Below are positions 55,607 to 64,000 of a DNA stretch of 64,000 nt, in pieces. The notes under the pieces are model-generated. The model ran no database searches, was not told where the DNA came from, and saw only the letters and a program-made list of their open reading frames with translations. Origin of the DNA: Veillonella sp. VA137 (GTDB taxonomy: Bacteria > Bacillota > Negativicutes > Veillonellales > Veillonellaceae); NCBI RefSeq assembly GCF_003992015.1, contig NZ_RQVK01000001.1, positions 62,001 to 126,000 of the forward strand, in the 5' to 3' direction. Positions within the stretch are counted from its first letter, which is position 1; every line of letters begins with the position of its first letter. The translations under genes were made by a program, and so were the position numbers.

Positions 55607-56299
55607 TTATATCATCGTCTCTAAAAACTCAATGCTATGCAATGTATATCCTAGTTGATATGTCAAAAGTTTCCGTAATAGAATTTCTAATTGATCCCAT
55701 TGATTCGCAGTAAGACGTAAAGGCTTTGTAGGAATCCAATCATAGTTCAAAAGCATTGTTATACCTTGTTGTAACTCTTGTTTCACTACATACTGACAGG
55801 CTTCATAGAATTCATCACAAAGAATTGCCATTACCTCAGGGTCTTCACAATGTTGCCCTTGTGGCACAAATCCCGCTAGACTTAACATATGCCAACCTAA
55901 TACAATAGAGCCTAAGCGAATGGGTTTATCCTGTATAGATTGTAAAAATCGGCTCATATTTGTATATACACTGCGGTCTAATTTACCTTTTTCAAACAAA
56001 GCACTTACTAGTTCACCGCTAAAGGTAGCATAGGAAATATCTTCTAAACTTTCATAATCACGTGTAGAAATCCCATCTATCTGGATAATATCGTACATGT
56101 CTCCGTTAGGAGCTACGGTCAAATATAAACGGCTTAAAGGTTGCAAATACGCCCCTTCTTTATAGTTAGCTTTACGTTTATGAGGCACAGAACAAAGTAT
56201 AATGCCTTCTAACTTTGTGAGGAATGCATAGATACTATAGTATTTTCGTTTTTTACGCCACAGTACGATGGCTTCACTAGTAAACGTATTTGCTTTCAT
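55607..56299 (-). CDS. recO: DNA repair protein RecO
   Basis: A 230-residue protein that helps load RecA on SSB-coated gaps. The N-terminal OB-fold start (FTSEAIVLWRKKRKYYSIYA) and the helical C-terminal domain fit RecO. I do not see the four-cysteine zinc finger found in some RecO proteins. GAGGA precedes the ATG. It lies downstream of the era/corC genes, a common neighbourhood for recO. Confidence 0.85.
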   Translation of the reverse strand: MKANTFTSEAIVLWRKKRKYYSIYAFLTKLEGIILCSVPHKRKANYKEGAYLQPLSRLYLTVAPNGDMYDIIQIDGISTRDYESLEDISYATFSGELVSALFEKGKLDRSVYTNMSRFLQSIQDKPIRLGSIVLGWHMLSLAGFVPQGQHCEDPEVMAILCDEFYEACQYVVKQELQQGITMLLNYDWIPTKPLRLTANQWDQLEILLRKLLTYQLGYTLHSIEFLETMI

Positions 56300-56449
56300 C
56301 TAGAAATCCTCACACTTAACGGTATATTAATACTAATTTAGCAATACATGTATCATCCTTGTATATACTCTTAATATTCTGCTACATATACATACTCTAT
56401 GTAGTCTACACAAACTTAAAATCTGCATGATTCTTGCATACAGTATCTA

Positions 56450-57751
56450 TTAATTTGATTCGTCATCTATTTCTTCTTCAACAGGCACTGGCACGGCATA
56501 TACACGTTCGATACGATAGCCTTGCATTTCTGTGACTGTGAAAGTATATCCATCTACGGTAATGACGTCACCAATGGCAGGTGTTCGCTCTAACATACCG
56601 AAAATAACACCACCAATAGTATCTTCGTCCACATCACCAAAGGAAATATCCAATAGATCTTCTACCTCATCCACCAGCACTTTACCGGCAAAGTTATAAG
56701 TTCCATTAGGATTTTGAACAATGGCAGGCAAGTCACGTTCGTGTTCGTCTTGAATATCACCCACCAGTTCTTCTAGGATATCTTCTAAGCCAACTAAGCC
56801 CACCATACCACCGTATTCATCCACCACAACAGCTTGATAAATACGACGTGTCCGCATGTGCTGTAATAGAACCGATAATTTCATCACTTCTGGAATGACA
56901 AGAATATTACGACGTATGGAACGTAAATCTTTACTCGCCTCTTCACGGCGTTCCATTAAATCCTTAATATGCACCAAGCCGATAATATGATCTTTATCTT
57001 CTAAACACAATGGATATCTTGTGTGGCTTGTAGACGATACGATATGCATGGTCTCTTCAAAACTATCTTGGGTATATACACACACCACATCTTGTCGAGG
57101 AATCATAACTTCCTTCGCAATACGATCCACAAAATCGAATACATTATCGATAAGCTCACCTTCCACATGGTCAATTTCACCTTGTTGATGACTACGGCTT
57201 ACCAAGGCACGGATTTCTTCTTCTGTATGAACTAAGTCAATTTCTGTACGATACGGCGCTTTGAAAGCTTTCAGTACTGTATTACCAATTTGTTCCGCAA
57301 GATATACAAAAGGAATTACAATTTTTCCAGCTAACCGAACAATCGTCACTGTAGTCCCTACATAGCGTTCAGGGAATGATAATGCTAGTCCTTTTGGGAT
57401 AATTTCTCCGAAAATAAGTATTACCACAGCAAATAAAGCTAGCACAATCCATTCCACTACAATGGCATACATAGAATCATAGAAACCGAACCACTGTAGC
57501 AGAGTATCAGCACCATCTTCTAAATAGCGTCCTACATAGACTGCTAAAACGACTATAAAGAAGAGAATAAAGAAAGTGGATGTATTCATAAACCGTTCAG
57601 GTCGTTGGTATAATTCACGTAATTCTTCTTTTTTTCCATCACTCAAGGAGTCCATATCTTCTAGATGTTCTTCTCGTAATCGAGCAAAGGAGAATTTACT
57701 TATAACAAACAAACTAATGATTAAAATACAAAAGATGGCAAATAGAATCAT
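56450..57751 (-). CDS. HlyC/CorC-family membrane protein (DUF21-CBS-CorC)
   Basis: A 433-residue protein with an N-terminal DUF21 membrane domain (helices at about 1-20, 57-77, 95-115, 130-150), a pair of CBS domains (about 210-330, including IPRQDVVCVYTQD and VVVDEYGGMVGLVGLEDIL) and a C-terminal CorC_HlyC domain (340-425, DEDTIGGVIFGML). The family is linked to magnesium or cobalt efflux. The ATG chosen has only a weak RBS (GGGTGG very close). An AAAGGA 30 bases further upstream hints at a slightly longer N-terminus using a rare start. The era gene lies 100 bases upstream. Confidence 0.88.
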   Translation of the reverse strand: MILFAIFCILIISLFVISKFSFARLREEHLEDMDSLSDGKKEELRELYQRPERFMNTSTFFILFFIVVLAVYVGRYLEDGADTLLQWFGFYDSMYAIVVEWIVLALFAVVILIFGEIIPKGLALSFPERYVGTTVTIVRLAGKIVIPFVYLAEQIGNTVLKAFKAPYRTEIDLVHTEEEIRALVSRSHQQGEIDHVEGELIDNVFDFVDRIAKEVMIPRQDVVCVYTQDSFEETMHIVSSTSHTRYPLCLEDKDHIIGLVHIKDLMERREEASKDLRSIRRNILVIPEVMKLSVLLQHMRTRRIYQAVVVDEYGGMVGLVGLEDILEELVGDIQDEHERDLPAIVQNPNGTYNFAGKVLVDEVEDLLDISFGDVDEDTIGGVIFGMLERTPAIGDVITVDGYTFTVTEMQGYRIERVYAVPVPVEEEIDDESN

Positions 57752-57851
57752 GCCACCCGTGACGGGGGTATCGATATAAATCAGTCCTTTCTATATACAC
57801 TATTTTAACAATGCCATACTCTATCTCAAGGTATGTGATTTTTCATACGTA

Positions 57852-58751
57852 CTAATTACGGTATCCCAATTCAGATAACATACCAGATTTATTGCGCCAG
57901 TCTTTTTTTACTTTTACCCATAAATCTAGGAATACTTTTGTAGCCAATAAACGCTCTACATCACCACGAGCTTGGCGGCCAATAGTTTTTAACATGGCTC
58001 CTTGTTTACCAATGATGATACCTTTTTGGGAATCTCGCTCTACGTAAATAGTAGCTCGTACATAGGTAGTGCCATCCTCTCTCGTTTTCATTTCATCTAC
58101 ATCGACAGCAATGGCATGAGGAATTTCATCATGAGTCTGTAACAGGATTTTTTCACGCACAATATCAGAGATAATCAAACGTTCCGGTTGATCTGTAATC
58201 ATATCATCTGGGAAGTATTTTGGACCTTCCGGTAAATGTTTTTCTAGTAAATTCACCACTTCTTCAATATTGTCTTTTTCCTTTGCAGAAATCGGCACTA
58301 CTGCCTCAAAAGGATAGCTATTTTCATAGGATACGATAGCCTCTAACAAGTCTTGTTTTTCCATCGTATCAATTTTATTCACAATTAAGAATACTGGTAC
58401 ATTAACCTTACGAAGTTGTTCAATGACGAAGTTGTCCCCAGGACCACGTTTTTCATTCGCTGCTACTACAAATAAAACAGCCTCTACTTCACGTAAAGAA
58501 TCTACCGCTTGGTCTACCATAAATTCACCTAACTTATGTTTTGGCTTATGTATACCCGGTGTATCCATGAACACAATTTGTTTCTTTTCATCTGTATAGA
58601 CACAAACAATACGATTTCGCGTCGTTTGCGCTTTATCAGAAACAATAACAATTTTATCATCAATTAAGGCATTAATTAACGTAGACTTCCCTACATTAGG
58701 ACGTCCTACAACGGCTACAAAGCCTGACTTAAATCCTTTTTCACTATTCAT
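57852..58751 (-). CDS. era: GTPase Era
   Basis: A 299-residue GTPase that binds the 3' end of 16S rRNA in 30S assembly. G motifs are GRPNVGKST, DTPGIHKPK and NKID. The C-terminal KH domain contains IIIGKQGAMLKTIG and KVKKDWRN. I start at ATG 58751, which gives the normal length and overlaps ybeY by eight bases; RBS spacing is long, so coupling is likely. Confidence 0.97.
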   Translation of the reverse strand: MNSEKGFKSGFVAVVGRPNVGKSTLINALIDDKIVIVSDKAQTTRNRIVCVYTDEKKQIVFMDTPGIHKPKHKLGEFMVDQAVDSLREVEAVLFVVAANEKRGPGDNFVIEQLRKVNVPVFLIVNKIDTMEKQDLLEAIVSYENSYPFEAVVPISAKEKDNIEEVVNLLEKHLPEGPKYFPDDMITDQPERLIISDIVREKILLQTHDEIPHAIAVDVDEMKTREDGTTYVRATIYVERDSQKGIIIGKQGAMLKTIGRQARGDVERLLATKVFLDLWVKVKKDWRNKSGMLSELGYRN

Positions 58752-59220
58752 TATATGGCATATCCTCTCGTACATAACCTAAATTACCAAGCACAAATTC
58801 TTCCTCTGTGCGCATTTCTTTCTTATCGTCTTCTGTCATATGGTCATAACCTAAAATGTGTAAACAGCTATGAACAGTTAAATAGGCAAGTTCACGAATA
58901 AAATCATGATTATACTCTTTTGCTTGTTCTGCTGTACGCTCTAGGGAGATAACAATATCTCCTAATAATTGACCTTCTTCCTCGATAGAAGCTTCATCTC
59001 CTTCATTGAGGGCAAAGGATAACACATCTGTAGGCATATCTTTTCCACGGTATTCACGATTTAATTCCTGAATTTTTCCGTTGTTACAGAGGAGCACACT
59101 ATATTCATCTTCCTCGTGTAATCCATACACACGAGCCACTTCATTACAGCACCGTTGAATGACTTCCTCGTAAGTGCTATTCTGTTCGATTCCCTCATCA
59201 TAGGAAATACTTACAATCAT
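58744..59220 (-). CDS. ybeY: Endoribonuclease YbeY (rRNA maturation)
   Basis: A 158-residue zinc RNase involved in 16S rRNA 3' maturation and ribosome quality control. The zinc motif is HSCLHILGYDHM, and YRGKDMPTDVLSFAL is a family signature. It overlaps phoH by an ATGA and era by eight bases, giving a tightly coupled phoH-ybeY-era unit. Confidence 0.97.
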   Translation of the reverse strand: MIVSISYDEGIEQNSTYEEVIQRCCNEVARVYGLHEEDEYSVLLCNNGKIQELNREYRGKDMPTDVLSFALNEGDEASIEEEGQLLGDIVISLERTAEQAKEYNHDFIRELAYLTVHSCLHILGYDHMTEDDKKEMRTEEEFVLGNLGYVREDMPYNE

Positions 59221-60188
59221 TCTTGTTTCCCTTTCTCTGAAAGTTGATATTCTTCATAGGCTTTCACAATACGACCTACCAAATCATGACGCACCACATC
59301 TTGGTCAGAAAAATAAATACACCGAATCCCTTTGATGCGTTGTAACACTTGTTCTGCTTCGATTAAACCGGATGTGATTTTAGGAGGTAAATCAATTTGC
59401 GTAGGATCACCATTGACTACCATCTTTGACTGATAGCCTAAGCGAGTTAAAAACATTTTCATCTGTTCTGGCGTCGTATTCTGCCCTTCATCAAGGATCA
59501 CAAAGGAACGTTCCAAGGTGCGACCACGCATGTAAGCCAATGGTGCTACCTCGATAGTCCCTTGTAAGAGCATCTTCTGCACTCGTTCTACACCGAACAT
59601 ATCATGTAAAGCATCATAGAGAGGACGTAAATAAGGGTCTACTTTTTCTTGTAAATCGCCTGGCAAATACCCTAGCTTTTCCCCTGCCTCTACGGCAGGT
59701 CTCGTCAAAATAATACGATCCACTTCACGATTTTTCAAGTAAAATGCTGCCAGTGCAACAGCTAAATAGGTTTTTCCTGTTCCCGCAGGACCAATACCAA
59801 AGGTGATCGTATTGCGACGGATACTATCTATATATTGTTTTTGGCCCACTGTTTTAGGAATAATAGGATTCCCCTTCACAGTCACATTGATAGTATCTTC
59901 ATATAACTGAAAAAGTGATTCTTTTTCGCCTTTCAAGATCATCGTAGTAGCGGTTCGTACATGATGGTCTGTGATCTTAATGTGATTTTTAAATAAATAT
60001 AACAATACATCAAGAACTTCTATCGCCACATGTACAGATGTTTCAGAACCTGTCACGTCTATGGTCGTATCTCGATGTAATATATCAACTGTCAATAGTT
60101 CTTCTAATACTTTCATGTGAGATCCTTGAGGTCCCACGATAGGTCCTACCATGTCATAAGTAGGTATGGTAAATCTCTGATTAGCCAT
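59217..60188 (-). CDS. phoH: PhoH-like ATPase
   Basis: A 323-residue PhoH-family P-loop protein. An N-terminal KH-like region (GPIVGPQGSHMKVLEELL) precedes the ATPase with Walker A FGIGPAGTGKTYLAV and Walker B FVILDEGQNTTPEQMKM. It is probably an RNA-related helicase or ATPase; its place next to ybeY is conserved in bacteria. ATG at 60188 has AAAGGGAG three bases upstream; the longer frame has an implausible N-terminus. Confidence 0.95.
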   Translation of the reverse strand: MANQRFTIPTYDMVGPIVGPQGSHMKVLEELLTVDILHRDTTIDVTGSETSVHVAIEVLDVLLYLFKNHIKITDHHVRTATTMILKGEKESLFQLYEDTINVTVKGNPIIPKTVGQKQYIDSIRRNTITFGIGPAGTGKTYLAVALAAFYLKNREVDRIILTRPAVEAGEKLGYLPGDLQEKVDPYLRPLYDALHDMFGVERVQKMLLQGTIEVAPLAYMRGRTLERSFVILDEGQNTTPEQMKMFLTRLGYQSKMVVNGDPTQIDLPPKITSGLIEAEQVLQRIKGIRCIYFSDQDVVRHDLVGRIVKAYEEYQLSEKGKQE

Positions 60189-60198
60189 ATGCTCCCTT

Positions 60199-61161
60199 TC
60201 ACAGAAATTTTTGAACCGCAGCGCCATGTAAATAATCATAGCCGCTGCCTTGAGAAATATCTTCGTCTTCCATAATTTGATCAATCAAATCTTGTACACG
60301 CCACCAGCCCATAGACCAATTCGTGAAGATTGTATTTTCCTCTGGCGCACGTCCTACGAGTCGTTGTAAGACAATCATAGGATCTAGGTAACGTAAAAAT
60401 TCTACCACTCGTCGAGCGTATTCTTCCGCACTGATTAAGGTAAATTCACCAGCCTCATAATCACGTGCCATTTTCGTATTCTTTACTAAGTATAATGCAT
60501 GGAGCTTCACTTGGTCTACTTGTAAGGCTGATAAAGTTTTCGCCCCTTCAATGACATCATCCATGGTATCCCACGGAAGATTGAGTATCATATGAGTACA
60601 TACTTCAAATCCATAGCGCTTGATGCGCAGTACCGCGTCGATAAACTCCGCCATCGTATGTCCTCGATTCACCTTTTGCAGTGTATGATAGTTCACCGAT
60701 TGTAGGCCTAATTCTATGTAGATATCAATGCCATATTTATTTTGTATTTCTTTTAAAATATCTAAATACGCATCATGTACACAGTCCGGGCGTGTGGCAA
60801 TGGCAATACCTACCACATGTTCTAAACAAGCTTCCTCCACATACTGGCGAAACTTCTCTGGTGGTAAATAGGTGTTACTAAAATTCTGAAAGTACGGTAT
60901 ATATATATAGGCTTTATACTTTTTTGCGATATGCACCACAGTCTCATCAATTTGTTGTTTTACCGTCATAGAGGCTGGTCGATTTTCATAGCCTGCTCCA
61001 ATTTCACCGCAGAATGTACATCCACCTACACCAGCGGATCCGTCACGATTAGGACATGTCAAAGGGAGTGCCACTGGAATTTTATAAGCCTTTTCTCCAT
61101 ATCGTTCTTTATAAAACGCAGATATCATACGATACCGCTTTGGTTTTGTCGTATCGCTCAT
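60199..61161 (-). CDS. TIGR01212-family radical SAM protein (YhcC-like)
   Basis: A 320-residue radical SAM enzyme. The cluster-binding cysteines lie in CPNRDGSAGVGGCTFC, the pattern of the YhcC/TIGR01212 family, and LGLQSVNYHTLQKVNRGH is the other signature. The reaction is not established. ATG at 61161 has AGGAGG seven bases upstream. It starts one base after the next gene upstream ends and 10 bases before phoH. Confidence 0.9.
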   Translation of the reverse strand: MSDTTKPKRYRMISAFYKERYGEKAYKIPVALPLTCPNRDGSAGVGGCTFCGEIGAGYENRPASMTVKQQIDETVVHIAKKYKAYIYIPYFQNFSNTYLPPEKFRQYVEEACLEHVVGIAIATRPDCVHDAYLDILKEIQNKYGIDIYIELGLQSVNYHTLQKVNRGHTMAEFIDAVLRIKRYGFEVCTHMILNLPWDTMDDVIEGAKTLSALQVDQVKLHALYLVKNTKMARDYEAGEFTLISAEEYARRVVEFLRYLDPMIVLQRLVGRAPEENTIFTNWSMGWWRVQDLIDQIMEDEDISQGSGYDYLHGAAVQKFL

Positions 61162-61162
61162 G

Positions 61163-63133
61163 TCACACCTCCTCTCTGATCGTTGGGCTAGTAGTATCTT
61201 CGTGATGATGTATATGGTCATTTCCACATTGTTGAGGGCGTATAAAAGGTTTCGTCTCACCTTTTACGTCAATGATGATAGTATATTTTTTATCTTGGCT
61301 AGGAATAGTACCACTCAATACATGGATATTACTGTCATTCACCCCTTGGCAACTCGCACCAACAAGTATTTCTTGATTATGACATTCTCTGGTATTTCCT
61401 GCAGAACATAGATAGAAATCAGAAAGTTCCTCATCACACAATGATATTGCAGGAGTTGTAGAATCGATACACTGTTGAATCTCTAAGTATGGCAATGACT
61501 CTCCACACACCTCAATTGTATGATAATCCTGTCGGATTCTTCGCCACTCCACAAAGGAATAGTTAGGGATGTATTGTTGTACTAAACTTTCCTCACGCCA
61601 AAACACCTCAGCATCTTGCATTTCTTGCTTTCTATCTTTAGATAGACCAAATCGTTCATCACGAATTTTCCCATTGAAAGATGTCAATACATCGTAGCGA
61701 AGTAAATCACATGCCACTCGGTCCTCTTTCAAGGTGAAGAACTCATAAAGGAATGCTATTTGATCAGCATCGTTTAATTTGCGATCTTGATTCCCTTTTT
61801 CTAACCATAACTTGGTCATGTCTTCAAAATAAGCAAAGGCCGATCCTTCTTGGATTAAGCTTTCACTAATGTACCCAAAAACTGTGCGATACCGTTCACT
61901 ATTATAGAACCGTTCGAATACATCTTCAAAATGTTTCAGCATGCGTACATCATCATAAGGCAATACATGGGTTTGTAACACTTCGTAAGGTGCTTTCGGA
62001 TTCGCAATGTACTCGTACTCTGCCATGGAACGAACGCCAGAGCCTTTTAATAACTTTAAAAATCCAATCTGCAACGCATGAGGTTGCAAACTGAATAAAT
62101 CATTGAAAGATTTCTCGAAAATAGCTTTGCTTTCATAAGGTAAGCCTACAATTAAATCCATATGCACATGAGTGCGCCCCGCCTTAATAATCGGAGGGAT
62201 AACGGACTGAATACGGCCCCAATCGTTACGGCGATGGATAGCCTCTAATGTTTTATCATGCGTACTTTGAACTCCTACCTCAATCTGTATTTGACCATGA
62301 CGAGTAGAACTTAGAATATCTACTTCCTTTTCAGTCATTAAAATAGATTCCATTTCCAAGTGAAAGTTCGTTTGTCCTCCATGGTCACGCATCCACTCCA
62401 TCAATGGAATATGATGATGAGGAGCACAGTTGAACGTACGATCCACAAACTTCACCTGTTTTACATTGTGGCTCACAAACCAAGCCAACTCTTGCAATAC
62501 CCGTTCTCGAGGAAAGAATCGAACGGTGTTGCGATTACCAGATAAACAATACTGGCAACAAAACGGACAACCTCGTGAAGATTCGTAATAGACAATTTTA
62601 TTCCCTAAGGTAAGCATATCTTCTTCTGTGTATGGAAATGGTATGGTGCTTAAATCCTTCACCTCTGCCACCTCTTCAGAACCCTTAATATGACCCTGTT
62701 CTCGGCCTAAAATGCCAGGTATGATAGGATTCAAAGCAGATTGCCCCGTACGAATCGCTTTCACAAAGGAAGTGAAAGCCTCCTCAGCTTCCCCTTGCAC
62801 AATGTAATCTATATAGGGATACTCTTCTAATAATTCCCTAGCAGTATAACTTACCTCTGGACCACCTAATATAATTTTCGTGTTAGGACGAACTGCTTTG
62901 ATCATAGAACAAAGATGCAATGTCATATCGATATTCCAAATATAACAAGCAAACCCTAGTACATCTGCGTCTAAGGTAGTCACATTGTTTAAGATATCTA
63001 AAATAGGCATATTAATAGTGTACTCCACTATCTCATATGCCTCATCCTTTGTTCTTCCATAAGCCTGCAAATAGCGCAACGCTAAAGAAGAATGTATATA
63101 TTTTGAATTCAACGTAGAAATGATAACTTTCAT
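61163..63133 (-). CDS. B12-binding-domain radical SAM protein (DUF4080 C-terminus)
   Basis: A 656-residue protein. Residues about 1-130 form a cobalamin-binding-like Rossmann domain (KIILGGPEVSYTARELLEEY). The radical SAM core follows, with CX3CX2C in SSRGCPFCCQYCLSGN (residues about 190-200). A long C-terminal DUF4080-type region completes it, ending in an unusual Cys/His-containing tail (about 560-656). It probably modifies an unknown target using SAM and perhaps B12. ATG at 63133 has GAGG five bases upstream. It is co-transcribed with the YhcC-like gene. Confidence 0.87.
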   Translation of the reverse strand: MKVIISTLNSKYIHSSLALRYLQAYGRTKDEAYEIVEYTINMPILDILNNVTTLDADVLGFACYIWNIDMTLHLCSMIKAVRPNTKIILGGPEVSYTARELLEEYPYIDYIVQGEAEEAFTSFVKAIRTGQSALNPIIPGILGREQGHIKGSEEVAEVKDLSTIPFPYTEEDMLTLGNKIVYYESSRGCPFCCQYCLSGNRNTVRFFPRERVLQELAWFVSHNVKQVKFVDRTFNCAPHHHIPLMEWMRDHGGQTNFHLEMESILMTEKEVDILSSTRHGQIQIEVGVQSTHDKTLEAIHRRNDWGRIQSVIPPIIKAGRTHVHMDLIVGLPYESKAIFEKSFNDLFSLQPHALQIGFLKLLKGSGVRSMAEYEYIANPKAPYEVLQTHVLPYDDVRMLKHFEDVFERFYNSERYRTVFGYISESLIQEGSAFAYFEDMTKLWLEKGNQDRKLNDADQIAFLYEFFTLKEDRVACDLLRYDVLTSFNGKIRDERFGLSKDRKQEMQDAEVFWREESLVQQYIPNYSFVEWRRIRQDYHTIEVCGESLPYLEIQQCIDSTTPAISLCDEELSDFYLCSAGNTRECHNQEILVGASCQGVNDSNIHVLSGTIPSQDKKYTIIIDVKGETKPFIRPQQCGNDHIHHHEDTTSPTIREEV

Positions 63134-63197
63134 TGGTACCTCACTCATCGAATGAACCTAGTTCATCGGCTATTGTTCTATTATATCATATAATGCA

Positions 63198-63233
63198 AAT
63201 ACCTCACTACTGGATACCCAATAGTGAGGTATT
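63198..63233 (-). terminator. Candidate terminator after the autotransporter gene
   Basis: AATACCTCACTA and TAGTGAGGTATT form a 12-bp stem, but the T-run after it on the minus strand is short. It is five bases from the autotransporter stop codon. Confidence 0.55.
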
Positions 63234-63237
63234 ACGA

Positions 63238-64000
63238 TTAGAATCGATGTCTAAATCCTGCATTAATTTGCCAATTTTGTTTTACCTTATGTTTCGTTGA
63301 CCCTTGTGCTTCAAAATAAAATTGTTTAGTTTCATCTTTACTTATATAGGATGCACCAAATCCATAAGTAAACCAACTATCTTGTTTCGATGGTTTTTCC
63401 ACAGCCACTTCATTAAAAGTATGCGTTGTATCTCCCCATAATTCTCGTTCATGCATAATCTTAATATATGGATTAATATGTCCTGGTGTGATATTGTCTA
63501 TACCAATTCTGGCACCGATACGCAGAACTAAACCTTTAAAATCATCTGTCACTGATGTTAATCCATGTTTCATGTGCATAGGATAACTACCAATACTTTG
63601 ATACGTCAATTGTGCTTCTGGTTCTATATAATACTTGCGTGTATCATTTTTCTTGAAATAGAAGCGTCTACCTAGTTCAACTGATCCGAGATATGATACA
63701 GTGTGCATAGTATCAGAAGATACATCTGTATGAGAACGGTTTATCATGTCGAACCCACCACGGTAATTAGCGATATGTCCCACAATATCAACATACATAT
63801 TTGTTTTTGGATGCACCCAAGCGGAATACCCACCTATTGCAGCTTGTGTGAGCTTAATAGAGCCGCTGAATTCATCTAATGTGCCACGGGCCTGTAACAT
63901 ACCTACATCAAGTCCATGATAGGCAATCCATGCTCCATGCTTTCTTTGCCAATCAAACCCACCTTGTATGCCATAATAGTTATTGCTATATGTACCTACC
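63238..64000 (-). CDS. Autotransporter outer-membrane beta-barrel, C-terminal part
   Basis: The frame stays open to the right edge, so only the last 253 or so residues are seen. They form a beta-barrel of alternating amphipathic strands: YYGIQGGFDWQRKHGAWIAY, FSGSIKLTQAAIGGYSAWVH, YIEPEAQLTYQS, INPYIKIMHERELWG and SWFTYGFGASYI. The protein ends INAGFRHRF, with the terminal Phe that marks outer-membrane insertion substrates. This is the translocator domain of a type V autotransporter, whose passenger domain lies outside the window. An internal ATG at 63900 is not the start. Confidence 0.88.
   Translation of the reverse strand, partial: VGTYSNNYYGIQGGFDWQRKHGAWIAYHGLDVGMLQARGTLDEFSGSIKLTQAAIGGYSAWVHPKTNMYVDIVGHIANYRGGFDMINRSHTDVSSDTMHTVSYLGSVELGRRFYFKKNDTRKYYIEPEAQLTYQSIGSYPMHMKHGLTSVTDDFKGLVLRIGARIGIDNITPGHINPYIKIMHERELWGDTTHTFNEVAVEKPSKQDSWFTYGFGASYISKDETKQFYFEAQGSTKHKVKQNWQINAGFRHRF

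Overview
The window looks like chromosome of a diderm Firmicute of the class Negativicutes, most likely Veillonella or a close relative. That assignment is inferred, not proven. The DNA is AT-rich (by eye about 38-40% GC). Gene order and RNA regulation are Firmicute-like: rpsU-yqeY, rplS/rbgA-rnhB/yraN-comM-dprA-topA-trmFO, phoH-ybeY-era, a glycine T-box, FMN and TPP riboswitches, and strong AGGAGG ribosome binding sites. The same stretch also encodes outer-membrane proteins: a TonB-dependent receptor and an autotransporter-type beta barrel. A large FAD/Fe-S 2-hydroxyacid (lactate-type) dehydrogenase fits a lactate-fermenting lifestyle. I saw no prophage, insertion sequence, CRISPR array, rRNA or tRNA gene.

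Layout. 1-5.4 kb (-): end of a membrane flippase-like gene, a YdjC/ChbG deacetylase, a TrmH-type methyltransferase and a two-gene heterodimeric ABC exporter. 5.5-6.5 kb (+): tpx and psiE. 6.8-12.7 kb (-): glutamine synthetase, yqeY, rpsU, a TonB receptor and its periplasmic binding lipoprotein. 13-21.8 kb (-): one long run led by an FMN riboswitch, ribD-ribE-ribBA-ribH, then hslO, mtnA, mtaD and an exported WG-repeat protein. 21.9-23.9 kb (-): two tandem exported SUFU-domain paralogues. 24.5-27.6 kb (+): a frameshifted adenine permease and adenine deaminase. 27.8-30.6 kb (-): the FAD/Fe-S dehydrogenase. 30.8-31.3 kb (+): a SpeD-like protein lacking key catalytic residues. 31.5-35.9 kb (-): comEB, leuS, GH18 hydrolase. 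36 kb (+): lgt. 37-46.2 kb (-): the conserved trmFO/topA/dprA/comM/yraN and rnhB/rbgA/rplS block. 46.4-51.4 kb (-): DUF4261 protein, M48 protease and T-box-controlled glyQS. 51.5-54.9 kb: thiamin salvage genes (thiE, thiD on -, cytX on +) read divergently from two TPP riboswitches. 54.9-55.5 kb (+): a DinJ/YafQ toxin-antitoxin pair. 55.6-63.1 kb (-): recO, a CorC-type protein, era, ybeY, phoH and two radical SAM genes. 63.2 kb to the edge (-): the C-terminal barrel of an autotransporter.

How it works together. Transcription attenuation is used repeatedly: FMN, TPP (twice) and glycine T-box leaders all end in intrinsic terminators. Two further leaders, before glutamine synthetase and before the TonB-linked binding protein, have the same terminator-then-RBS layout but no recognisable riboswitch. 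These two leaders, the secreted SUFU pair and the SpeD-like gene with a substituted active site are the best candidates for undescribed biology here. Start codons were chosen by ribosome binding site position where the longest reading frame gave an implausible N-terminus.
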